64,000 nucleotides of DNA from Mactra quadrangularis (lineage: Eukaryota > Mollusca > Bivalvia > Venerida > Mactridae): assembly GCA_025267735.1 (NCBI GenBank), contig CM046304.1:25361381-25425380 (forward strand). The letters run 5' to 3'. The translations under genes were made by a program, and so were the position numbers. The notes beneath the pieces are model-generated. The model saw only the letters and a program-made list of their open reading frames with translations. It did not search any database and was not told the origin of the DNA. Each line of letters opens with the position of its first letter. Positions within the stretch are counted from its first letter, which is position 1. This document shows, piece after piece, positions 36,677-46,946 of this stretch.

Positions 36677-36996
36677 TTATACCCCCGCTTCGAAGAAGAG
36701 GGGGGTATACTGTTTTACCCGTGCGTGCGTGTGTTCGTTCATGCCTCCGTCCGTCCGTCCATTACAAAATTTCCGTCGCAGTTTTCTCAGCAACTATAAC
36801 ATGCAGCAGCATAATACTTTGCATATTGCTTCATCCCATAGTCCCATGTGGTGTAAAGCGATTTCATGCTCCTTGCTCATCTACTTCCTGTTTGTCGCAT
36901 ATTTTTAGATTTCGTTAAATGAAAGTTACATTATGATAGGCATATTTCTCACTGCGGGGGTATCACTAGTGAGCATTAGCTCACAGATTTACTTGT
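36677..36996 (+). repeat. Repeat C, complete copy 4
   Basis: Begins at taccccc/gcttcgaagaagagg, passes through a (ccgt)n tract at about 36748, and ends gtgagcattagctcacagat. It carries an extra about 35 bp (36914-36952) before the final gcgggggtat. The overlapping 84- and 85-residue ORFs are repeat translations. Confidence 0.8.
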
Positions 36997-37101
36997 TATC
37001 TTTATTGTGAAATGTTTATTGTGAAGCTATATTTGGTTATATTTCAAAATAAGCTGATGTCAGACATATTATGTCATTTATGGTGTTAGAGACTTCATTA
37101 G

Positions 37102-37305
37102 CATCGCCTGGCTAGATCAGTCGGTAGCACACAAGTAGGCTGATCGAGGGGTAGTAGGTTCTATTCTCCGACGGGGCATACTTTCGTAGACTTTGTTCAT
37201 GAAGTAGTTTCTGTACATGTCTATTCTCCCTCTGCTGACGGAGGTATGCCCATTATGCATCAAGAGTAATGCATTGAGCATGAAACCACGTTAAACTAAG
37301 ATTAT
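37102..37305 (+). repeat. tRNA-derived SINE, family A (copy 3, shortened)
   Basis: The head gctagatcagtcggtagcac gives an A box and taggttctattctcc a B-box position. The usual gattcttaatcatg block is replaced or deleted. Confidence 0.7.
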
Positions 37306-37335
37306 ATAATGCAATTTGATTGTTTTATATTGTAG

Positions 37336-37495
37336 AGCCCAGGATCAGCTGATAAAAGTACACCAAGTTTTAAACTACTGTCAGCTAGGATTATACAGAG
37401 GCCACAGATTAAGTTTAAAGATAAAGTAGACAATAGACAGAGACCATTTATTCCTATCATTAGAGAGAAACCTAATGCTCAACAATCTTTAGAAG
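37336..37495 (+). pseudogene. EXOSC10: EXOSC10-like exon 3
   Basis: Acceptor ttgtag, 53 codons plus one base: SPGSADKSTPSFKLLSARII then RPQIKFKDKVDNRQRPFIPI, donor gtttgt. It corresponds to the family's NIIRPQLKFREKIDN...PFLPKI block. Phase 1 at the end. Confidence 0.9.
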
Positions 37496-37900
37496 GTTTG
37501 TTCATATGCTTCCATGTTTGTTTGTGTTGTGTGTTAGGCTCCCTTTTTCAACAGTTAAGAGTGGTACCAAGTGAACTGTTCATTTAACTGTTATTTCTGG
37601 GGTCCATCAGTACTAGAATTCATATTAGCAATTATCAACATTTTGTACACTGTCAGTAACATTTCAACATAACTCAGTTATTGATACAAATACATAGTTT
37701 TATTCTTAAGTTAAATAGCAGGGTGCTTCACCCTACCATTTTTCTCTTCCCTGTAAATTTTTGGTAGTGGCTCTATATGAAAACAGTTACTTTAAACATG
37801 GGCTCTCTGATGCACGTTGCCCCTTTTTCTGTTTCCTTGTCCATTTCTAAGAGTTAGAAAATCACTAATTATTATATGTTTTGTTTTTGTTATATTATAG

Positions 37901-37958
37901 ATAGTCTAAAACTACCAGAAAATGTAACACCAGAGATGTCTGAGTTACCAGACTTTAT
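37901..37958 (+). pseudogene. EXOSC10: EXOSC10-like exon 4
   Basis: Acceptor tattatag, short exon encoding DSLKLPENVTPEMSELPDF, donor gtaagt. The joins to exons 3 and 5 keep the frame. Confidence 0.85.
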
Positions 37959-38031
37959 GTAAGTACTTTGTTTATTGTATTTTCTGGGGTGGAAATGTGG
38001 CAGGGTCTTTTTAAAGGTGAAATAGTAAAAT

Positions 38032-38450
38032 ATATTACCTGGTTGGTTATATAAGTGTAATTCGATATTTTTAACTGTTTTCTGAGTGAACTGTTGACTG
38101 GTCAATAGTTTTGACTGTTTCCCGCGCGTGCTCTGACGTCTCGTAATGACGTCACGTAATGACGTCACGAACAGTTACTGTACTTATGTAAAGGGAAGTA
38201 ACTGCTATGGGATTTTAGACTTTACCAAACGCTTTAAACGTCAAGTACTGTTAAAATAGTAATTGATCATGTAATAAAACAGTTATTTTATGTGTGATTT
38301 GGGAACAGTCAAACGGTTGTCCCTCGATGTCAGGAATAGTGCTTTAAACTGTTTCCCTCGGCCTACAGCCTCGGGAAACAGTTCAAAACACTATTCCCTC
38401 CACCTCAGGTCAACAGTTTGACTGTTCCCTATCACACATGAAATAACTGT
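38032..38450 (+). repeat. Fold-back repeat E (copy 2) with a long hairpin
   Basis: 38279-38450 folds into arms of about 82 nt (acagttattttatgtgtgat against atcacacatgaaataactgt) around a short centre. 38032-38278 matches the right part of copy 1 at 25741-26095 in the opposite orientation. Two tgacgtca palindromes lie at about 38150 and 38161. Confidence 0.8.
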
Positions 38451-39015
38451 ATAATATGACATTAAGGCTAAAATTAGAGTAACTATAGATGCAATATATT
38501 CCTCTGATGGTTCTCCTTAACAGGGGAAAATAAAGTAACAGTACTGTGATTTAAAGACATTGGAACTTCGATACAGACTATGGGATATATACCCAAAACT
38601 GGTCCAAAATAGGCACTGAAATGTGACTGTAAAATCTTGACTTAAGAATATTTAACAGGAAATCACCAACAAGTTGCAATTTTAAAACTGTATTCTAATC
38701 TAAATAGACAATAGTAATATGTTTAAAAACTAGTTCAATTGCAAAAATTTAATCTCGATTTTAAATCATGGTGAGGGATCATTGATATAGCTTTTGGAAG
38801 TACTATATAGACAACCCCTGTAGAACACTTATTTTTAATCTAGGTTGCTTGCCCGAATGGACAGCTAGCTATTTTTTCAACTTGCCCAAAATTATATGTT
38901 TAATCACAGCCAAATCCAAATCTAGGTTTTCAGGGGCAATAGGACCGTCTTTAAAGTTGAACCTTAAAGGTTTTGTTGCTATAATGTTATATATTGTTAC
39001 ATTTATATATTCTAG

Positions 39016-39202
39016 GTATCCACATCCCTATCAGTATGAGATAGACAATCTAGTATATAAAGATGACCAGTTAAATAGTGTGACTGTACAAGAACCTAAA
39101 TCATTGTCTGATACAACATGTACATATATAGATTCTATAGATCAATTACCAGGATTAATTGAGGATTTAAAACAACAGACAGAGATTGCTATAGATTTAG
39201 AG
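39016..39202 (+). pseudogene. EXOSC10: EXOSC10-like exon 5 with ExoI motif
   Basis: Acceptor tattctag. The exon encodes YPHPYQYEIDNLVYKDDQL and ends TEIAIDLE before gtaggg. HPYQYE is the EXOSC10 signature; IDLE supplies the first Asp and Glu of the DEDD-Y site. It lies within a longer accidental ORF (38849-39241). Confidence 0.9.
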
Positions 39203-39329
39203 GTAGGGAGCCATGTGTTAGTTTTCTTAAGTTTTTTTTAAAAAGATACTCTCCTAGGATGTATAGTTTATTTACTATGCTGTACTTAATTTACATGATA
39301 TACATAATGTATACCTGAGAATTATTATA

Positions 39330-39600
39330 TCCCCGCTTCGAAGAAGAGAGGGGTATACTGTTTTACCCTTGTCCGTCCGTCCATCCATCCGTCCGTCCGT
39401 CAGTTACAAAATTTCCGTCGCAGTTTTCTCAGCAACTATAACATGCAGCAGCCTAATACTTTGCATATTGCTTCATCCCATAGTCCCATGTGGTGTAAAG
39501 CAATTTCAGGCTCCTTGCTCATCTACTTCCTGTTTGTCGCATATTTTTAGATTTTTGCGGGGGTATCACTAGTGAGCATTAGCTCACAGATTTACTTGTT
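39330..39600 (+). repeat. Repeat C, complete copy 5
   Basis: From ccccgcttcgaagaagag through a ccgtccgtcc tract and gtcgcagttttctcagcaac to gagcattagctcacagattt. Same orientation as copies 3 and 4. Confidence 0.8.
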
Positions 39601-40229
39601 ATAACTTATTATTACTCTGGGTAAACTAATATTTTTTGTCAGTTCTTACACCAGTCAAAATAATCAAATAACACATAGAATAGCTGTACTTTTCCTTCGC
39701 CAAAAAGTGCAATCATATTATTGTTGAGTCAAAACCTTGTAACTTCAATTTCAAAAAGTGAAGCTAGGGGGATTTGACTTTTCATCAACAATAAGCTTGT
39801 TGGTTGTGTTTACTTGCTCAGAATACTCTGCACATTTTTTTTTGCAAAAATCACTTGACCTAGTTTATCACTTGACCTAGTTTATCACTTGACTCAATTT
39901 TTGTGCAGAGGATTATGAGTTCACAACAAAGTCATAGATACAACAAGATACTATTTCTTCTCCAAGATGACATGACTTGAGCTTATATTTTCAATGCAAT
40001 CAAAATTTAAAGTTTTATACTTATATTGTATACTGTAATCCAATAACACGATATTTCTACCATACGGCAAGAAATACTTATTTTTATACAGTTTTATTAT
40101 TATCATCATTGCTACAGCTACTTTATGTCGGCTAATAGCTATTCATAGCTAATGTTAACTGTTGTATATAATTCCAACTAAAAATAAAAGTTAGTACCTT
40201 GTACCTACCTATGTAATGGTATATTTCAG

Positions 40230-40729
40230 CATCACAGTTATAGAACATTTCAAGGTATAACATGTTTATCTTATAGATACAATAGAACTGAGCATTCAGA
40301 ACTACCTCGGCGATTTTCCACGCAAATACACCTCGGATATCACGAGGAGCGAAAGTAGTTCCAACATAGAATATAGCCTCGTTCCCGACGTTTACTCAAT
40401 AGAACGCTGTCACACACCAAAAATGACGGAAGATGATTGGCAGATAAAGCCTTTCATATATGTAATGTCATTTATACCCTAAGTTGATCCTTAAACATTT
40501 TTTGCTTACTCAATACTTTCTGCAAAATGATCCGGCATGTTGGTTGTTTACATGGGCACTACTTAACCTATGAGGTTAATCGCCTGACCTCATAACTTTG
40601 TTGTATTCCTACTACGTCTGATATCCGAGGTGTATCTTGGTAGATGATCGCCGAGGTAGTTCTGAATGAGAACTGAGATCTGATCTACAATGTTTAAATC
40701 AAATATTTACTGATCCTTATATTGTCAAG
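40230..40729 (+). pseudogene. EXOSC10: EXOSC10-like exon 6, interrupted by a MITE
   Basis: Acceptor atatttcag, then HHSYRTFQGITCL (the HHSY follows the ExoI Glu). About 11 codons are missing, leaving a frame change. The exon resumes as IDTIELR, is broken by an element at 40293-40668, and continues as SDLQCLNQIFTDPYIVK before gtatat. Removing the element and one 9-bp duplication restores IDTIELRSDLQ in one frame, which confirms the reading. Confidence 0.85.
40293..40668. mobile_element. MITE inserted in EXOSC10-like exon 6, 376 bp
   Basis: A perfect terminal inverted repeat of at least 22 bp starts CATTCAGAACTACCTCGGCG. It is flanked by an exact 9-bp duplication agaactgag (40284-40292 and 40669-40677). 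Subterminal acacctcggatatca and its complement form a second inverted pair. A 9-bp duplication with long inverted ends suggests a Mutator-like element, but this is inference. Confidence 0.9.
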
Positions 40730-40739
40730 GTATATAGTA

Positions 40740-40966
40740 CTTTCTTTCATGCTTCACGGTAAAACGTCACGTTATTCGATGAAAATAAACGATGAAAATA
40801 TAAATTTTATATTTTCATCGTAGTGAACATATAACCTTATATTTTCATTGTTCATGACGTCATATTAGATGACAAATGACATCATCTTGGAGTAGAAATG
40901 ACTTCATGTTATAATTTGTGTAAAATACATCAAATAAAACGCAAAACTAAGCATGAAAGAAACAGA
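40740..40966. repeat. Fold-back repeat with a perfect hairpin
   Basis: ctttctttcatgctt at the left and aagcatgaaagaaa at the right form inverted ends. Inside, 40790-40820 is a perfect stem of 14 bp (cgatgaaaatataa and its complement) with a 3-nt loop. Confidence 0.7.
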
Positions 40967-40972
40967 ATATTC

Positions 40973-41113
40973 GTCAACTTTGGTGCAAGATGATTTTTAT
41001 TTCAACTCGTGAACTCAGAAAGTGACATTTTCACTCGTGGCTATGCCACAAGTGAAAATATGTTTTCTGAGCTCACTTGGTGAAATAAAAATCGATCTTA
41101 CACCAAAGTTGAC
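40973..41113. repeat. Long fold-back, arms about 68 nt
   Basis: The left arm gtcaactttggtgcaagatg is matched by the complement of cgatcttacaccaaagttga at the right. Pairing continues through atttttatttca and attttcactcgtgg to a loop of about 5 nt near 41043, at roughly 85 percent identity by eye. Confidence 0.75.
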
Positions 41114-41761
41114 ATATATCCTCTATTTACTCTCTAAAATTGTTGAGTTTTTTTCAGAAGCAACACACTGTATATGTCTCATCAAGGTGGTCAGCCAACA
41201 ATAGCCTAAAATAGATATGTGTACTTCCGTTGTTTTTGTTGTTTGTGTTTTGATTAGGATTCAGGCTGTAGCAACACTGGTTTAACCTATACATTGTTTT
41301 AATGGAGTTAAGTTGTTACTTTGGGCTCATTTAACCGTATATGTAATACATATATCTTTATAAAAGTTAATCTTTTTGGAAAGAAAATAAAACTCTGCAT
41401 CCTATGATGTCGGATTTTGGGGATTTTACTGATATGTTACGATAAAATAGGCTAAATATTTTTTATGTACTATCAAGTTCCCCTATAAAGACCACCTTGG
41501 TTATTGCAAAACCATGGGATTTTCTATGATTTTTAAGTCCTTTTGATTTGAGAAGAAAAAGGTCCCTATAATAAGACGGTTCCGCTGTTAAGATCATTAA
41601 TTTTGATGGTCCTAAGAGTGAAACTTTTACTGTAGTAGGAGGAAATCTTATGTACCTAAAACAGGGATTGAGCCCTTGATTTTCTGTTGGCAATGATGAA
41701 TATCCCAACAAATGTTTACCACACATGTAACATTGTTATAGTTATTATTGTATGTTTATAG

Positions 41762-41951
41762 GTATTACATGGTGCTGATAGTGATGTAGAATGGTTACAG
41801 AGAGATCTAGGTTTATATAGGTTAATATGTTTGATACAGGACAAGCTTCTAGAGTGATGAACTTTAGTCGTTTCTCAATATCCTATTTATTACAACAATA
41901 TTGTGGTGTTACACATGATAAACAATATCAATTAGCTGATTGGGGAATTAG
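41762..41951 (+). pseudogene. EXOSC10: EXOSC10-like exon 7 with ExoII motif and a frameshift
   Basis: Acceptor tttatag, then VLHGADSDVEWLQRDLGLY. One base is missing near 41819. The other frame continues VNMFDTGQASRVMNFSRFS and GVTHDKQYQLADWGI to gtatag. It contains the second Asp of the nuclease site in HGADSD. The exon is 190 nt where 191 is needed for the flanking phases. Confidence 0.9.
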
Positions 41952-42371
41952 GTATAGTATTACTTGATTGTTTGACCTTGTAAATGGAGAACATGTTCTC
42001 CGTAATTTTGACTGAGCAAAACAACTTGATTATTTAGTTATTTTAAACTGGAGAGCATGTTCTCAGTAATTTGACTGAAAAAGAATTCATGTGTGTACAT
42101 GTTTTTGTGGAAAATCTATAAACTTGAATACTATCTAATCTAGTAATGGAAGCTTGTATTAAAATATCTAGGACTATCCAGAAACAAACTGTTTGTTAGA
42201 TGACTAACCGCTGCAACATGAAAAACAGAACTGTGACTTAAAAAACCTTGCATAACATTGTTTGACAGATTTTTCAACGAAAAATATCAACTTATAGTTT
42301 GGCGAAATGCGTATGGGTGGTCAGTCTTGTTTACTCTGTTAACTTTGTACTTTTATTAATCTGTTTTGCAG

Positions 42372-42528
42372 ACCATTACCAGAAGAGTTATTGAAGTATG
42401 CTAGAGAAGATACACATTATTTATTATATATCTATGATAAAATAAAGAATGAATTGATAAATCGTGGTAATGAAAGTAAAAACTTACTGATATCAGTACT
42501 ACATAGAAGTGCTCAACTTTGTAAAAAG
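42372..42528 (+). pseudogene. EXOSC10: EXOSC10-like exon 8 with ExoIII motif
   Basis: Acceptor gttttgcag, then PLPEELLKYAREDTHYLLYI, continuing YDKIKNELINRGNESKNLL to AQLCKK, donor gtaata. YAREDTHYLL holds the Tyr and last Asp of the DEDD-Y site. No lesion. Confidence 0.92.
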
Positions 42529-42970
42529 GTAATATATTCTTTACACAGTATGCTGATTGGTCCCTATGATTTATGAGAGTTTGTTCATGTGTGACCTAAT
42601 CACTATCTACGGTCTAAGCTAAGTTTGAACCCACTTCCTTCTGAGTTTTAAGTGGGCACGCACCACACTGCTATCTTATGAGCAAAAGCGTCCAGAGATG
42701 TTGACCTTTTTAAGGCACATTGTGTGGAATGACAGACCTCCCTAGGTCTCAACTGCAAAGATTTTCCGATTGCCCCTGACAACCTATATTTAGCTTTGGG
42801 CAACTTGTTAATACTAGTAAACATTGTTTTGGAGCAAGCTAATAGTATAGCTGATTGTCTGACTTGCTAACATAGTGTAAAAATTAATGTTGAGCTGTGT
42901 CCCTTGTATGATTGATAATTGTTGAAATGCTGCATCACACATTACATTCTAATCTGTATAATAGTCAGAT

Positions 42971-43260
42971 GCCTCCCAGCTAGCTTAGCTCAGTTGGTAG
43001 CACGCAAGTCTACTGATTGAAAGGTCGTGGGTTCAATTTCGGGTGGGGCATACTTTCATAGAACTTGTTTATGAAATTATTTCTGCGGCCATTCTCTCTC
43101 CTGCCAATGATTCTTAATCATGTAGAGCAGTTTTCAGTCACTGATGAAATTATGCACCTGGTAGTATTTAGCCTTTCTAGGAACAGTGAGTAGGTTGAGG
43201 TATTGCCGTTATGACCTATACAATGTGTTGCTACAGTGTTTAACCCTGCAAAACAAAAAA
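42971..43260 (+). repeat. tRNA-derived SINE, family A (copy 4, best preserved)
   Basis: The A box tagctcagttggtagcacgc and B box gggttcaatttcg are clear, followed by ggggcatactttcatagaac, ctgccaatgattcttaatca and a gtgtttaaccctgc tail with an A-rich end. It lies in an EXOSC10-like intron, sense orientation. Confidence 0.85.
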
Positions 43261-43294
43261 GTAGTCATGTTTAGAAGTCATGTTTATATTCCAG

Positions 43295-43436
43295 GTATAC
43301 AAGAAACCAGGTAGTTCCCCTGAAGGTTATAAAGATTTATATATAAGAAAGTATTCAATTCACAACAATTACTGGCATTAAGTGAATTATTTAACTGGTG
43401 TGACGAAACAGCTAGATGGGAAGATGAAAGTTATGG
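43295..43436 (+). pseudogene. EXOSC10: EXOSC10-like exon 9 (start of HRDC) with a frameshift
   Basis: Acceptor tattccag, VYKKPGSSPEGYKDLYIRK, then one base is lost near 43350. The other frame continues FNSQQLLALSELFNWCDETA and RWEDESYG. The family has RREDESYG, so R to W is a further change. Length is 142 nt; flanking phases need 143 or an equivalent. Confidence 0.9.
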
Positions 43437-43993
43437 GTATGACCGTATGAAGTGGTATCAAATTTTTTTTTTTGAGTTAGGTGGACTGCATTTATTGTTG
43501 GGGACTCTAAATTAGCGGTCTGTAATATTTTCTTACTTCGCATTATGATTTATTTTAGTTGATACTTATTTATTTTTACTCGATTGTGAAACACCTTCTT
43601 ACAACTTAGAATAAACTTCCAAGAGTTTGTTTCCTGGTCCCCCTGTAAAGAGCTAGTAGAAAAAAGCATCTTGCTCAAGGAAACAACAAGGTAGGTTTTG
43701 GTTGGGATTCAAACTAACATGGACCAGTCTAATTTAGTTACTGCTCATTTATGCTTTATAATTGTGACTGCTGCTTTTTCATCCTGCATATTACATTATT
43801 GTAGGAAATAAATCCGTGCCAAATTCTAATCCATTGATCTGGCAAAATTACTTATTATTTTTTGTCCATAAATAGTACATTAAATGACATTATGCATGTA
43901 TGTCTTTGCCTATGGTGTTTACTAGATTTGTTTGGTGGTGTATGCCTTAAATGACTGATTATTTAAAAAATCATATACCCTTTATATTTTCAG

Positions 43994-44156
43994 ATATATA
44001 TTACCCAATCATATGTTATTACAAATCTGTGATATATTACCTAGAGAGAAACAAGGTATATTAGCATGTTGTAATCCTATACCACCTTTAGTTAGACAAT
44101 ATCTTAATGAAATACATCAAGTTATCAAGAAAGCTAGGGAAGCTCCACTAACTGAG
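43994..44156 (+). pseudogene. EXOSC10: EXOSC10-like exon 10 (HRDC)
   Basis: Acceptor attttcag, YILPNHMLLQICDILPREKQ, then GILACCNPIPPLVRQYLNEI and KKAREAPLTE, donor gtatgt. It matches the HRDC block of EXOSC10 strongly and carries no lesion. Confidence 0.92.
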
Positions 44157-44189
44157 GTATGTCTTCTTTGTCATCGTATAGTCAATTTA

Positions 44190-44640
44190 CTTGTAAACTT
44201 GGACCCAGGTCTGTGATGCTGTAGGCTTTGTGCAGGATTTTGAATTTAGTGTTCTAAGGGACTGCTGGTTGGAGTTCAACCAAGGTTGGGTATTCCCCTT
44301 TTTGAAAATGTGCCAAGGTAGTTGATTTTCCACTACAAATAAGGTATAAGAAGAAGTTGTCAGGGTTGGTGAAGTATAAAAATTGTCCACTTTGGCTGAC
44401 TGGTAAAAGTAACTTGTCCGTATGAACATTATAGATTAAAATGGTTGAAAAATCCTTGTCCGAACTTGCCTTGGGACAACTCAAACAGTACAAACAAATG
44501 ATTTCACCAACCCTGTTTGTGAAGGGTTGTTGTAAGATCTGATTATAGTTATAGGTCCAAATAAGCTTTTTTAGGTCAGCTGGTCCACATAATGTGACCA
44601 TGATTTTTATTGACAAGGCATTAAACCCAATAAAAAATAA
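44190..44640 (+). repeat. Probable degenerate SINE
   Basis: ggttggagttcaaccaagg resembles a B box near the left end, and gacaaggcattaaacccaat at the right resembles the 3' end of families A and B. The middle is unlike them. A 120-residue minus-strand ORF here has no recognisable content. Confidence 0.4.
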
Positions 44641-45159
44641 TGATTTTTAAATGAAAGCTAATGTTTAAATTTGTCTTTCCCTGAGTTAATTACACACTAG
44701 GGATTGGTATCGATGGATTTTAAATGTATCTCTATGTATAGTCCAACAGAATTAACCTGAGCTTGACCTTTATGCAAGAATATATTAAACTCAGTATTTA
44801 CAGTCTATTTTTGTCTTTGTTTGTTAATCGCGTTTTATCGGAAGCTTTCGGCGAAACAAACGTACTGATCAATTAATGTTTTTTTTATAAGAATAAATAC
44901 TTTGAAACTGTGCCATCATACTGCTAAATTACTTTTTTCCCCGAAAACTAATGTGTTCAAAATTAAAAGTACAATAACATGCCACTTTTAATAAATTGAT
45001 TTATAGTCACATCGATTGTTATAAACATGTGTATAACCGTATACACATATACAAAAACTCACGATATAATGTAAGTTAAGTGTGTAATTATTATCATTAG
45101 GTAGTTCAAGCTCAAGTTAATTCTGTTGGACTATACAATATTATGTCATACATTTACAG

Positions 45160-45292
45160 ATTGATATTGAAAGTACAGTAAAGAGACCAACATCACAACA
45201 ACATCCTATATATGATGTGAATAGTTTATTACATTGTCCACATGATCTATCTCAACAACATAAATATACTGATAGTCAACCTACAGTACTAG
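45160..45292 (+). pseudogene. EXOSC10: EXOSC10-like exon 11
   Basis: Acceptor catttacag, IDIESTVKRPTSQQHPIYDV, then CPHDLSQQHKYTDSQPTVL, donor gtaatc. It lies just after HRDC, like the LFGPHDCSH region of the family. It is in frame with exon 12. Confidence 0.75.
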
Positions 45293-45318
45293 GTAATCTA
45301 TTTTTTGTTGTTTAATGT

Positions 45319-45545
45319 AGCCTATGCCGCTAGCTCATCAGTACCATGAAAGTCTTCTGTTCATGGATGATTGTGTTGGACTCCTGGGCAAGGCATACTT
45401 TGGTGGAGTTTGATCATAAAATAATTTCTTTAGCCATTCTCCCTCCTTCCACTGATTACTTAATTATGTTTTCAGTCACGGAAGGGGGTGCCGTAAATGA
45501 TCTAAATTGTTTTGACAGGGTGTTAAACCAAGTTAAAAAAAAAAG
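45319..45545 (+). repeat. Degenerate tRNA-derived SINE, family A (copy 5)
   Basis: gccgctagctcatcagtacc is a decayed head; ggcatactttggtggagttt and cattctccctccttccactg match the family body; acagggtgttaaaccaagtt matches the tail. Confidence 0.65.
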
Positions 45546-45768
45546 AAGGAAGTATGTGCCAAGTTTATGGTAAATAGAAAAATCTAGAGAATTAGCCTTT
45601 CCAGGAATGAGGATTAGGTTGACATATGCAATGATATGACTGATAAATCATGTTGCTACTGCTTTAAACCCTTCCCAAACATATTGTTCATTGTTTGAGT
45701 TGATTTGTGAGGTCCACATGTAGAATTGGATTAATCCAAACGTGTAGCCTGGTGAAATAAAGTTTTAA

Positions 45769-45850
45769 TTATCATCATCATCATCATCATCATTTTTATT
45801 ATCATCATTAATATTATTATTATTATCAGTATTATTATTATTTATAATTA
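45769..45850. repeat. (ATC)n / (ATT)n microsatellite
   Basis: A run of atc units grades into att units immediately before EXOSC10-like exon 12, overlapping the polypyrimidine position of its acceptor. Confidence 0.85.
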
Positions 45851-45853
45851 CAG

Positions 45854-45957
45854 ATTCTTCACTGGTAGCAACAAAATCAAGTATATTCTCATATAAATCT
45901 TACTATAATTCTATAGTTGTGAAAACATCTCCTATGTTATCTGTGTTTGATTGGAAG
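45854..45957 (+). pseudogene. EXOSC10: EXOSC10-like exon 12
   Basis: Acceptor aattacag, DSSLVATKSSIFSYKSYYNS, then IVVKTSPMLSVFDWK, donor gtatat. It corresponds loosely to the post-HRDC linker. Phase 0 at the end. Confidence 0.65.
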
Positions 45958-46496
45958 GTATATTTTATTATCTACTTTATCTTTACTTTACTTGTTGTCT
46001 CTAAAATGGTCCTTTTTTGCTAGGGAGGACCCATCTTGGTAGTTCAAATGGAAGGGTGTTTGACTACAAATCCTAAGATTGTTTGGTTCATATGCCTAGT
46101 GAAAACTATGTAGTTTGACATGATATCTTTTCTATGGCCAGTTTACCTTTTTTATTTGCATTTAGTAGGGCAGTTGTTGGTCACAGTGCTTGATAAGAGG
46201 TTTAAAGCTTTGGTCAAGAGATAAGACCTGTTCAGGGTTTGTAAGTAGGGACCAACTGACAGTCACCACATGACTGAAGATTTTTAAGGTCTGAGTGTGA
46301 TTCCAATCTGCTGCAGTTCATAAACCTTAATTAAAAACTTAGCAATAAATTAGCTTTTCCATCAATTGAATAAATTAGATTTTCTATCAATTGGAGAGGG
46401 AAGGTGTTAACTTTTTGTGGAAGAGTTTGTGAGTACTGGTAAAAGAAAATTGTTCAGGAAAGCTAGTTTTATGAGTGTGTCTCTTGAAATAACCAA

Positions 46497-46645
46497 TAAT
46501 ATGCGACAAACAGGAAGTAGATGAGCAAGGAGCATGAAATCGCTTTACACCAAATGGGACTATGGGATGAAGCAATATGCAAAGTATTAGGCTGCTGCAT
46601 GTTATAGTTGCTGAGAAAACTGCGACGGAAATTTTGTAGCGGATG
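46497..46645 (-). repeat. Repeat C, partial copy 6
   Basis: On + it runs from atatgcgacaaacaggaagt to ctgcgacggaaattttgtag; both ends are missing. It is the only copy in the EXOSC10-like locus in reverse orientation. Confidence 0.75.
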
Positions 46646-46946
46646 GTTAGTAAAAAAAAATGTGCTGATTTTAAAAAGCAAAAAAAATAATTAGTTAACA
46701 ATTAACTGCTTTTACAACTCTTTGAAATATCATTTAGTACTATGTAAATGTGTGAACTTTGAGGAGCAGTGTATGATCAGTTGGGCTTCTTACTAAAATT
46801 CTTACGAAAAAAAAAATAAAGTGAATATTAAGAAACATTCATATTACGGTTATTTTTTGGCCTATATCCAAACGTAATTGAATTATGTAAAATATTTTAC
46901 ACATTTTGAATATCATATCATAAAACTCTTGTATTGTTTATTACAG

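Noticed and set aside
36654..36918. Overlapping ORFs with VRPSVRYKISVAVFSATI-like sequence as conserved proteins
   Set aside because: The same peptide appears at every repeat C copy (23520, 39369, 46387 and others) because the DNA repeat is conserved, with no consistent start or end.
38849..39241. 130-codon ORF as a separate gene
   Set aside because: Only its 3' half (39016-39202) is EXOSC10-like exon 5; the first part is intron and the last codons run past a donor site.
40255..40276. A 22-nt intron between gtataaca and ttatag in EXOSC10-like exon 6
   Set aside because: Far too short for a spliceosomal intron, and GITCL continues the family sequence past the apparent donor; a deletion explains the gap better.
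42971..43045. Possible tRNA gene from clear A and B boxes
   Set aside because: It is the head of a family A SINE; the sequence does not fold into a complete tRNA and continues into the SINE body.
44254..44616. 120-codon minus-strand ORF
   Set aside because: No recognisable domain, it lies over a probable degenerate SINE in an intron, and it shares no pattern with neighbours.
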